Of a stretch of DNA of 64,000 bases, positions 47,032 through 57,567 are shown piece by piece. The number at the start of each line of letters is the position of its first letter. Within the stretch, counting starts at the first letter, position 1. The DNA is from Vermamoeba vermiformis. Lineage: Eukaryota > Tubulinea > Echinamoebida. A model generated the notes under the pieces. It saw only the letters and a list, made by a program, of their open reading frames with translations. It did no database searches and was not told the DNA's origin. Made by a program: the position numbers and the translations under genes. The DNA is taken from positions 248,001 through 312,000 of the forward strand of contig JBEWZL010000244.1 in NCBI GenBank assembly GCA_045837725.1, read 5' to 3'.

Positions 47032-47293
47032 CCAAATTTAATTTAGATCAAAAAACGCGCGCTTTTTTAATAATCTACTAATTAGCACAGAATTTTGATG
47101 ATATTAGTGATAAACTTCGAGTAAAGGGTGGTGTCAATAGACACCCTTGTAGTGTTGATTGTGTATTATACACGAAGATCAAAAAGAGAATCAAAGCAAC
47201 CATTAGTAGTTGTTTTCGCAGGAAGCAGAGACCTCGTTTAAGATCCGATTGCGCGGTAGAAACCACATCCCGAAGGAGTAGTTGCCAAGCCGC

Positions 47294-47719
<426 letters not shown>

Positions 47720-47782
47720 TCAAGGTTTGAGTTAATTGAATGAACTGAGTGCGCCGCTTTCGCTTTTATCTCTGCCAAAAAA

Positions 47783-47867
47783 GTAACGGTCACTTGGTCA
47801 GGGAGGCAATTTTGGGCGGCAAAGTTGTAACGGTCAAATACATCGTCGTCGCCTGTTGCGCGGGAAC
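47783..47867 (-). promoter_or_regulatory. Histone H3 promoter with paired E2F-like and Myb-like sites
   Basis: Upstream of the H3 start there are two exact copies of GTAACGGTCA (47783-47792, 47827-47836) with an AACGG Myb core. There are also two E2F-type sites: TTTGCCGC (complement of 47816-47823, exact TTTSSCGC) and TTCCCGCGC (complement of about 47858-47866). This is the arrangement expected for S-phase genes. Confidence 0.5.
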
Positions 47868-47971
47868 ACAATACAACACAAAAACCAAATCTTTACAAAA
47901 ACTGATGAGCACCACGCGAGGCGGGTCTAGTCGCAGGTTGTTACAAGAACCTGCATCTAGCAAAGTGTTCT

Positions 47972-49900
47972 CTATTCTTCATAAGCAAACGGAGAGCTCT
48001 TCGCCACGCTGCATCTCGTTCCACTGGCAGCTTTGAAAAATTTCTTCGACCCTTGGCTCTCTTCTTCTCGCTTGCGCTTCAGATCTGGTAATCAATTAAT
48101 TATAGAATCGTTTTTAAATTACTAAAATTTACTACCATCATCAAGCATACCTTTGGGAGTGTTGGGAGCACTGTCGGAATTTTTCAGCTCCTTAATAGCG
48201 CCGTCTACGGCCTCCAGTACCTTTTTCGTCTTTTCTTTGTCCACATCCTTGCCTCGGTTCTTGGCGCCAGAATCCTTAATGCACTTATCCTTCAGTAGCT
48301 TCTGGATTAGCTCATCAGCGAGTTTACTGTTGACGACGAGATCGCGCTGGAGCTTTTTCGAGCTGACTGAAGTTTCCTTGATCGTTACTTCCAAGGCGCG
48401 CTTGTAGAGTTTGGCGAGCTCGAGCTTGATGTTAACTTCCTTGGAGCCTACCACTCGCACGCGTGGTGTTTGAGGCGTAGTTGGAGCTGAAGCAGGTACT
48501 TGGGAGTTGATTGAGTTGCTATTCGTCAAGGAGCTCTTGATCTCGCTGCTAGCGGCCAGCTGGCGCTTGTTTGGCTTCGGCAATCGTTTAATAGCATCTG
48601 ATTGGTCGCGTAAGTAATGAAATTATCGCTATAATACAAACCTTCAAGCACTTTGGGCGGATAATTGAAGAACTTCGCGCGAATTGCTTCCTCATTAGGC
48701 TCTACTTCTTTATTCGCGACTGAGCTCAGTACCATTTGAACGCGATCAGAGTGACTGATTTCATCTTGGGTGAACTCCTCCGAGTCATTGGCCTGAATAG
48801 AGGTGAGCAATCATATACTTGCCAAAGTAACTACGCCGGCGCACTCACCTCAGCACGGGCATGGGCTTGAGTCTCATCGTCTGACGAGTTGAGTTCCTTC
48901 TCTACATCATGTCGCTTAGTAGTGGTCTTGGGCGCGATGTCAACAGGCTTTGGCAGTTCTGTTTCGTCATTCTGATCGAGTTGATCCGTAGCAGTAATGA
49001 CTCTAAGAAGCTAGTTAGCGCATGCACGGCACTTATTGTATATCTTACTTCAACTTAACAGCGTGGAATGGCGTTCGAACGTCTCCAATCGTCATCTGAA
49101 CAGGATCCGCTACGAACTCGACACCGCCGTCTATCTCAGGTAATGATTAGCTTTGATATTGTACCGACTACTGATACTAACCGTCATCAGCGTTGCTAAA
49201 GTAATCGGGCTCGTAGTCAGACGGAGTGTGAGGATAGTAGAGTAATCGCATGGTAATGTAACGGTTCTTCGGCAGCTTGTTCAGCGTACTGGTCATGCAC
49301 ATAAGACGTCGGATGAGCGTAGTTGTGGCGTCTTTAATGTCTTCTTTACTTGGATGGGGCATTCGAACCAAAGGATTGCCGATGGAGAGCGTATCAAATG
49401 ACAAGTTGATCTCGTCGTTCGGGTACGTAATCGTAACTACAAATTGTTGAAATTAATTCGTTAAAAAATATTATACGATCAGGTACTTACAAGTGTAGCT
49501 CTCCAGCAGACTTGTCTCGCGCTCTGGATCCAAGTAAATTCCAAATATTATTTTCCTCAACTAAAAAATAATTAATATAGCTTCAGATAGTAAAAAATCA
49601 TACGTATTTCTTCTGCATAGCATCGAAAACGCCCTTTTCTATCCATTCGCAGAGCTGAGATGACTCAGGAGAGGCAGGTAACAGCGCCTTGATGCTGATC
49701 CCGCTCAAGTTCTTATCCTGGAAACAGGCCTCGTCGAAGATGTTGCGGAGGTAGCATATGCACGACAAAGACGCCCGAAGAAGGTTTCGCATCAACGTCA
49801 GAGACTGCTGATGCGTCGGCGTTTCGGTCTGCTCTTTCAGCGCTACTTGACTCTGCTCAAGCTTAGATCCGACGTTCAGGAGAAGTCTTGGACTTACCAT
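47972..49900 (-). CDS. HOP1: Hop1/ASY1/HORMAD-type meiotic HORMA protein
   Basis: About nine exons from ATG 49900. The HORMA domain matches ASY1/Hop1: SLTLMRNLLRASLSCICYLR, LLPASPESSQLCEWIEKGVFDAMQKKYL, INLSFDTLSIGN, LIRRLMCMTSTLNKLPKNRY, LLYYPHTPSDYEPDYF. A Ser/Asp-rich linker and a likely winged-helix (VNIKLELAKLYKRALEV, LVVNSKLADELIQKLL) follow. The last exon, after a 63-nt intron, ends RCSVAKSSPFAYEE, a possible closure motif. HORMA proteins load on meiotic chromosome axes, so the organism probably retains meiosis. Confidence 0.9.
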
Positions 49901-50867
49901 TATGAAATAGTATCGATCTTGTGGTGTTCAGGTGCACAAAATGAGGTAATCAAGCAAGACGGTTTCCAGTACGAAATTCTTGTTAAACCACGAAATTTCA
50001 AAATTCGATGCACCTCGCTTCCATTTAAATTGTAATCGCAGTGAGTTTTGACATGTTACCTGGCCGTAGGATATTGAATCACTTTGAAATCAGTTGAGCA
50101 ATTTCTTGTCTTCTACATCCAAATTGCAGTAGCGACCAATTGATGAATAGACACTAACAAGACATAATCGAAAATCATGCATGCTATTTAATACGGAAAG
50201 TAGCGAAGAAGTTGGCGCACAACACTTCCTTCATGACTTTTGACACCAGATCGATGATATTTCTTGGCCATCGCGACTCAAATCGTTATTTCTGAAAGGG
50301 TTAAGAAATATAACCGCCTTTAGTTCTATTTTTGGATAAAAAGATGAAATAACTGCACTTGCGCTGCAGATCGGATTCGAAGATCAAACTCCATCGCGAG
50401 TCTTTCAGTACAACTCGTTGCAAACTCCCGGAAAGAGCCCCTAACGTCAACACAATCATCTAATTTTTAACTTTTCGAAAGTATGGTCAGTTTTCCCTAC
50501 AAATCACACGAATTTTCGTATAATTTGTGTTCGACGGAAAGTTGGCGTTCATTGAAGGGTCTGCGCGAATCATTTTGATGTTGTAAAAGCAAGAAGCAAC
50601 ACGACGCACAGACGTGACTTCTTATTGTAAATAATTGTTTATATTTTGTATATTTGGTATCTCCTATTTGTATATTCACGTAAGTGTTTTAACTTTGGAT
50701 CTGATCAAAAAATTCGAAATTATTCTAATTACGTTGAAATAAAATGCTGATCGGCGGTAATCATGATATAATAAGAGTTAAATACAATATAGTGAATTAC
50801 TTGAAAATTGGAAAAACGGATCTCGACAGTTTTTTTATCGATTTTATTTTGCAGGACGTTTTTTTTC
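49901..50867. other. Intergenic region between HORMA and cyclin Y genes
   Basis: Nearly 970 bp of AT-rich sequence separates the divergent starts. No coding exon with recognisable homology is visible on either strand; short frames lack codon structure. It should hold both promoters and the cyclin Y 5' UTR. Confidence 0.4.
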
Positions 50868-53203
50868 ATGGGCCAATGTTTGAAAAAGCACTCGCAACCA
50901 AGACGAGATTATAATGACAACAGCAGAATAGTTAGAGGCAAAAAACCGAACAGTCCATTATACAACCGAGACTCTCAACAACACCTCATCAAGAAAGTGA
51001 CTTTGCCTAAAATGAATGATCCTCGTCAAATCCTGATCAAAGAAACTAATACTGCTGGTCAAAACAAACAAGCTACACTACAGAGCAATAAGAGGCTGAC
51101 GACTCCCGTGGGCCTGGACAGCGACAGCGACGATGAAATGATCATCGAAGGAAATGCAGGCCACGCTGGTGCAATGATTGATTCTGTGCGCAAATTAAAT
51201 ATAGACGATAATTCTTCAGAGGGTAGTGATGAAGGCGACGATATTGAATGGGTTGATGATGCCCGAGATGAACCGATGCGGTTATCTGCTTCTGATGTGA
51301 GCATGGCCCACTCAATAGACAATATGGTGCTATCTGGAAAGAGTATGGAAGATACGGGTGGCAAAGCATCATTGTTTGCACAACCCTCAGCTGTGCCCCA
51401 GCATATGAAACTTTCCGTCTCTGGCGCCCCCATGACTCAATCGCAAGAAGCACGCAAAAAGCCAGGTAAATATTAATTCTTATTTTTATTAGTAATTCAG
51501 ATATTTTTAAACCAATATTGCACGACTTTCAAGCAGCAAGAAATTAAATTTATTTACGGTTTCTGCAATTTTTGGGATGCATAGGAAGCGAGATCCGTTA
51601 ATTTTATTGCTTTCGATGCTGATATGACAATATTGAAAGTTGCGGTTTATATCAAAATTTGGAAGAATTTTCCATTTGTCGTTTGAAGAACGCGCGAATC
51701 CGCAGAAAATAAATTGAAAACTCAGCGGCAACACACTTACTAACGCTCGTTTCACTCACAGCTCTTCTCAATCAACCGACATACTCACCAAAGATTCTTA
51801 AAACCGCTATCCCACCCCATTTAACCAAGGACTTCCATCGGATCAAATCCAACTCTACCTCTACCTTATTTATTAATAGCACATTGAACGCCCCCGATAA
51901 CGAAGAGATTGTAAGATGGTAAGTGACACTATAATACTATTTTACGCCATACAACTGACACCAGTATGTGTATGTTGTCGTATTCAATAGAAATTTCTTC
52001 CTTGTATTTTATTCGTAACACGAGATAGTTTCGGTACATTTCACTCACGGTTTATATTCAAGAGATTAATATGAACATGTTTGATTTTAATTAAAATATT
52101 TTATAGCAATAGGAAATTATTGTCATATAAAAAATTTTAGATCACAAGTAAATAATTATTTATTTGCATTTATTAACAATACTTGTATTTAGCATGGCAG
52201 TAGCACTCTATTGGAGTCTTAGGAAGAGCGAAAAATTACCAAATAAGAAGTTTGCCGATATTTTTAGCGAGAGAAAGTTCCCCTTGGTAAGTTGATACAA
52301 ATTATTCCATGAAGTGCTCCTTACTTAATAATTCTAAATACAGAACGACGATATCGATCTCGAACACTCCCCAACAATCAAACAAATTCAAGAATTTATT
52401 AGTGTCATTTTCCACGGAGAAAATTTGAGCGCTGAATGCGGTGTGATGTGCATGGTAAGTCGATAATAGCATTATATTAGTATACCGCACGTAGATATTA
52501 ATTACACTATTATTGTTAGGCTTATATCGAAAGAGTTTTGATTTTGACTGGTGTCACTATTCACGCCTCAAACTGGCGCCGAATTGTTTTGGGCGCGTTG
52601 ATTTTAGCGTCAAAAGTGTGGGAAGATCAAGCAGTGTGGAACGTAGACTTTTTGAATGTGTTCCCCAATCTGACAGTCGACGATTTGAATCAGCTCGAGC
52701 GTCACTATCTCAACTCGCTGCAGTTCAATGTCAGCTTGAAGGCCTCAGTCTACGCCAAGTACTACTTTGAACTGCGCGCCTTGTCCGAACGCGACTCGCA
52801 ACACTTCCCGTTGAAGCCTCTCGACAAAGAGGGTCAAAAACGACTAGAAGTAAGTGTCTTATAATCGAATATACGCTGTAGTATTGCACATTATAGTACT
52901 GATTTAGAGGTTGAGCCGTTACTTTTCAGTTTTGTTCTAATTGAAAATTCGCGCTGTTCTTTGATGCAGCGCTGTTGAAATTTCTTTAAACTTCAATAAG
53001 TATCTACGGCGGTTATTCACCTGTCAATCAGTTTATATTCAAATTGAATAGAATCACGTGCTATTAATCACAAGATACTAACTGCTATTCTCACCTAGAT
53101 CCGATCGAAAGGTCTGGAAACAAGTGCAAAGAAAAACAAAGTTCAACGAAGTCAAAGCATGGATACGTACAAGTCCCCGTCAATTCCCATCAGCTTGAAC
53201 TAA
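50868..53203 (+). CDS. CCNY: Cyclin Y-like protein (CCNY family)
   Basis: About six exons. The start MGQCLKKHSQPRR is an N-myristoylation signal plus basic cluster, like animal cyclin Y (membrane anchored). A long disordered acidic region follows, then the CCNY motif KSNSTSTLFINST, and the cyclin box: TIKQIQEFISVIF, IHASNWRRIVLGALILASKVWEDQAVWNVDF, LERHYLNSLQFNVSLKASVYAKYYFELR. Human cyclin Y binds CDK14/16 at the plasma membrane through 14-3-3; the C-terminal RSQSMDTYKSPS could be such a phosphosite. The last intron is long (about 248 nt). Confidence 0.92.
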
Positions 53204-53413
53204 GAATATACAAACAATAAGAATTAATCACTTGTACAAAGCTTTCCTGCGGATCCCGTTAAAAACCCATCCATAACCCGTCAAATCCGACAGCCGACAG
53301 GTCACCCCATTACCAATAGGACCTCATGTAAATAGTCAAAACAGTGAATAAAACTGCGATTAATCAGATCCGTTTAAGTTATATTTACTCAGTCCTATTC
53401 ACAATTCTAACGC

Positions 53414-55408
53414 TTATTTGCGCCACAAACCACGCACGGCATCGAACAAGCCAGTGCGCGAGACTTGTTCCGTGGCCAAGCGGTACAGCGTGATCATTGG
53501 TCCCTCGGCACTGCTGTTCGAACCAGTAGCATACCGCCACAGACGCGAGGCAAATACAGCGAACGCACCGACAGTAACGGCCGTGAACAAGCGACGTGGC
53601 CAGCGATTAGGGCGCACGGCGGGCACGTGCCAACGGGCGTACGAAAGAGGGAAAGGAGCAGGTGCACCAAGTCTCTCGGCGACAGTCAGACCTGAAGTGG
53701 CTGCGTCCTCGTGGAAGCCAAACGTGCCCCAAGCACCGCAGAACAACACTGGTGGCTGAACGGTACTGAGCTTCTGTTGCTGTGAAACGTTCTAACGGAA
53801 GCACATTAGATCACATTCAATGACGTGCGTTGCAGTAGAGTTACCTCGAGCAAGAAGACAGGGTGCTCGTATTCGATCACTTTGTACGTCAGTTCTGGCT
53901 TGGGTGGTGAGAGCGGATTGAGTGTCACGAAGAAGTCTCTGCCGCACTCCTGCAACCAGGGCTGCAATCGATTCATCCAGTACGTCAAACAAATGTCGTC
54001 GTTGATTTCACCGGGCTTGTCGGCCTTCATCAACACGTTCCAGCTGCTCCACGTCTATCAATATAATAAGCAACGGGCTTAGCACGACATATAATCGAGA
54101 CTTACGCTTCTTCGAGTGGGCATTAAAGACGGATCGCTGTGCAAATAAGCGATGTTTTTCTTGAATTTAAAGTCTTTCAACAGTGTCTCTTCATCAGAGG
54201 TGATATCTTCGCCCAAAATTTCACGTGATTGGTCAGCGTGACACGCGAGCACCTAGGCACGAGTGAGAACTGGTCAACTATTATAATCGCTCGTTACTTA
54301 CGACTGAATCGAACACTTCTTCGTTGCCTTTATCATCGAACACATGTACTTTGCCGTTGACACGCTTGATCTTTGTCACACCAGTGCTTTTGCGCACATT
54401 TTCTGGCTTCAATTCTTGCAAGATCTTCTTCACGTACTCGATGCTGCCATTTTTGACTGAAAATCGTGTCAGAGTTCGCTATTTTTTAAGAATTGAAATG
54501 GATTATTTACCAGTGCGCCAGACCGGTCTGCCGACCAACTGCATAAAACAATGATTTTGCATGAAGTGGATCATAGTCTGAATAGGAAATTCGAACATAG
54601 TCGTGAGGGGTGTGGACCACACAGCGCCTGTCATGGGCAACAAATAATAGCGCACAAAGCTCTGTCGCGATACCGCAAAGTTAATACCGTGACCAAATAT
54701 GGCAATAATTTGATGAAATTATGGTTGTAAAATCCTCGTTATATAGTACGTATCGCGACATAATGTAAGTGATTGGTACTTACCTCTGAATAACCTCGGA
54801 GGCGGATGTATTCTCCAACCGTAACGCCGTTGAATTTAGGATTGTTCAACACTTCAACTGCTTCGTTATTGAATTTAACCATGTCAAGGCTAGAGATAAT
54901 TAGTTTTTGAAGCGTATTCGGATATTTGACACGCGATCGTGATTCATGAATACTTACAGCATGCTCCAGAAAGAAGGAGAAACAATATTTGACCTTTGAG
55001 CAAAAACGGTGTTGAGATTGTCGCTAGACCATTCGACATTCTCTTTGCCCTAACCGGCAAAATTAGATCCAAAAATCAAAATAAATCTTTGTAAAATTTC
55101 CTTACCCTCAGAGACAACGCAAAGCTCATATCAGATGCTACGGTTTCAACACCTACTTCTTTAAAAAAATTTACAAGGTTTGGGTAGTTTAGGGTGTTGA
55201 AAACAATGAAGCCGGTGTCGATCGGGACCTGTTTTTTCTGTCCTTTACTGTCCGTGAAGTCCACAGTGACTGTGTTGGTGTGTCCGCCAATGTAATCGTT
55301 CTTTTCATACAAGTACACGTCGTTTTCAGGTCGACGGTTAAGCGACCAAGCGCTCATCATTCCAGCAGCGCCGGATCCTACAACAGCAATTCGTTTTCTT
55401 TCGGTCAT
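53414..55408 (-). CDS. COG2907-type NAD/FAD-binding oxidoreductase (amine-oxidase fold)
   Basis: About nine exons from ATG 55408. The N-terminus has the FAD dinucleotide-binding motif RIAVVGSGAAGMMSAWSL with acidic residue in VYLYEKNDYIGGHTNTV. COG2907 blocks follow: DTGFIVFNTLNYPNLVNFF, YYLLPMTGAVWSTP, ACHADQSREIL, LHSDPSLMPTRRS, SSWNVLM, NRLQPW, and the end PPVLFCGAWGTFGFHEDAATSG. A C-terminal hydrophobic/basic tail (LFTAVTVGAFAVFASRLW) may anchor to a membrane. In bacteria this protein sits beside DUF1365 and CFA-synthase-like genes; here that fusion gene lies 2.2 kb away. A role in fatty-acyl desaturation is inferred from that context. Confidence 0.85.
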
Positions 55409-55677
55409 TGTGGTATATGCAATTAGCGAGTGCAAGAGATAATTGAGGTCGCAGCTATCGCGTGACCTGTCGAGCACGTGCGCTTTCTACAAATTTGGAA
55501 TTTCGGTTATGATAAAATTTGACCGTCAAATTTCTTCCTAGTTTTGACGAGCAAAATTATTTGTCTTTTTCTTTGCGTTCGCAAAACATTTTCTCTACGC
55601 AACCATTTATTGCACAACCACATTTCTTGTCTTTTTCATTCAATACGAAGCCACACTTCCTCAACTACTACCTACCT

Positions 55678-56652
55678 ATGCAGCTCAATATTGTTAAACA
55701 AAACTCCCTCTTGGAAGAGATTTGCTCGAAGAATGGCAAAACGGAGAAGGTTCATAACGTTGTTAAGAACATGCCTTTTACCATTATTGTCGGCAGTCGC
55801 GGAGTTGATTTAACGAAGGGCAATTTGGAAGCAAGACTCATCTACAATTCCGCTGATCGAAAAGAAGTCCCTTTCTTGGCCAAATCCCCGTTGGAATACT
55901 TCACCCACTTCAATGCCTCTGGTGACGAAGTTACTATCGAGTTCAGAATCAAGGTACTCAGCTCTCAATTGGAGAATTCCACTTTCTTGATCAAGGTGAC
56001 TGTCAAGCACGATGCGAAGAATGCCGAAGTTTTGTCTGCGCCCATTCGTTCCGTCTCAAAGGTTCAGCAAATTCAACGCAAGAAGGATGCCATTCAGAAC
56101 AATGTTGTCCCTACTACCCCATCGATTGATCAATTGAAGAAGAGAAAGCGCTCTCGTGCTGTCGTTGAAGATGAGGACTCGTCAAGCTCATCTCCTGAAA
56201 TCATGGAAATGCTACATCAAATCCGTGAGACTCAATTGCTTCAGCTTGAGATGATGGAAAGAGCCTCGATGGTGCAGACTCCTTTGATTCCCAAGCTCGA
56301 GTTCGATTCTTCGATGGAAGAGGACAGCTGCGCATCACCACGCACCCCTTCACTCGAAGATGCCTTCCGCACTTTCATTGCCGCCTATCAAGCTACCAGC
56401 GCTTCTGAACGACCTTCAAAGCTTCGTCGATTGCTTGAGTCTTCTGACGTGTCTCAAGCTGCTTCGGAGTTAGTTGTCAACCTTGGCCAAGCAGGTATTC
56501 AAGTACCTTGCTCGCACAACAGCGAAGACTTCAACACTGTCTGCAACTGCGCTAACTGCCCTTACAAGTCTCAGTTAAACCAACTCGACGACTTCTACAT
56601 GACCTATCTGACTAATCCGGTCAATTTAGAGCAAACTGAAACATCGATCTAA
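55678..56652 (+). CDS. Unrecognised protein with a beta-sandwich-like domain and Cys/His cluster
   Basis: An intronless gene with start MQLNIVKQNSLLEEI (first in-frame ATG) and 324 residues. The first 125 residues look like a beta-sandwich: FTIIVGSRGVDLTKG, LEARLIYN, KEVPFLAKSPLEYFTHFN, VTIEFRIKVLSSQLENS, FLIKVTVKHD, loosely like Rel or STAT-type DNA-binding folds. A basic segment (KKRKRSR) with nuclear-signal character, an acidic Ser run, a Leu/Met-rich helix and a late Cys/His group (CSHNSEDFNTVCNCANCPYK) follow. It could be a lineage-specific transcription factor; I cannot name it. It lies between the two lipid-enzyme genes and shares a 270-bp divergent promoter with the FAD protein. Confidence 0.6.
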   Translation: MQLNIVKQNSLLEEICSKNGKTEKVHNVVKNMPFTIIVGSRGVDLTKGNLEARLIYNSADRKEVPFLAKSPLEYFTHFNASGDEVTIEFRIKVLSSQLENSTFLIKVTVKHDAKNAEVLSAPIRSVSKVQQIQRKKDAIQNNVVPTTPSIDQLKKRKRSRAVVEDEDSSSSSPEIMEMLHQIRETQLLQLEMMERASMVQTPLIPKLEFDSSMEEDSCASPRTPSLEDAFRTFIAAYQATSASERPSKLRRLLESSDVSQAASELVVNLGQAGIQVPCSHNSEDFNTVCNCANCPYKSQLNQLDDFYMTYLTNPVNLEQTETSI

Positions 56653-57567
56653 GTTCCTTACTTCGGTGCTTCGGCCTCTAAGTGTTCGGACCTGCTGCTC
56701 CAACGACCACCAGAGCAACCACAATTTTGGCTTCTAAGGTAAACATCCCCCAACTGTATATAGTGTATAATAGCTTTCGATTCCATTCAAATCATCAATG
56801 GAATTCAAATTCGATAAATTGTAATAATATCAATATTTTTTGTTTTATTCATTAATAGAATCAGTCTCACAACTTTATTCCCTTAGTTTCGTACTAGTTA
56901 GGAAGTGTGGCGACGAAGCTTCAGAACCTCCCTCGCAACCGGTGTGCACCCCAATCTCAACCGCAGCCGCGCATGTTCTGGCAAGATGTCTACGCAACCA
57001 GCGCTTAATGTTCATCTCGTTCGTTGCTCAAGGCACCAAAGAGCGTTGAGGTAGTGCGTATAGTGTCTCTTGTTTAATTACGCTTGTGTTTGTCAGACAG
57101 CTGCCAGCCACGCTAGTGCCAAGTTGTAGCCTCGCACTGGGTGCGATTGCCATGTGTCTTTATTATTTCGTTGTGTAGGGTATGTGTCACGTGTCTTTGT
57201 TTAATTTGTTAGAGCCAGAGCTGCGAACTTGTGGAGGCCTCCTCCGTTAAACGTGCCTTGAGCAATCGCTTTGTATTACAATCGTAAGTTGAGTTGCGGG
57301 TGAGTCGTTATGTAGTATATTTGAGTTTGTCCTAGATCGATTTTTGTTGCTTAGATCTGGCGAGTCCGATCTATTCAACGTGCATCTTGTATTTGTAGAA
57401 ATAAATGCTTATTTAGCATAATTATTGCGATGGGTGTATTAGATTATATTTGTGACTCGATCACAACCGTGGCCTGATAGGTCGCGCGACGTGATCGTAC
57501 TTTCACAAACTCGGACAATTTCAGAAAATCATTTTTGTTATTCAACCGAGGAGTGATCAACACGAGA
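56653..57567 (+). other. 915-bp noncoding stretch after the unrecognised gene
   Basis: Transcribed 3' UTR or intergenic. It has a potential donor/acceptor pair (donor near 56738, acceptor near 56899), so the upstream transcript may be spliced in its 3' UTR. No recognisable coding exon; one CACGTG at about 57186; AATAAA-like sequence near 57402. Confidence 0.35.

Noticed and set aside
56840-57060. Open frame of 69 codons downstream of the unrecognised gene
   Set aside because: No family resemblance and no linking exon; more likely 3' UTR.
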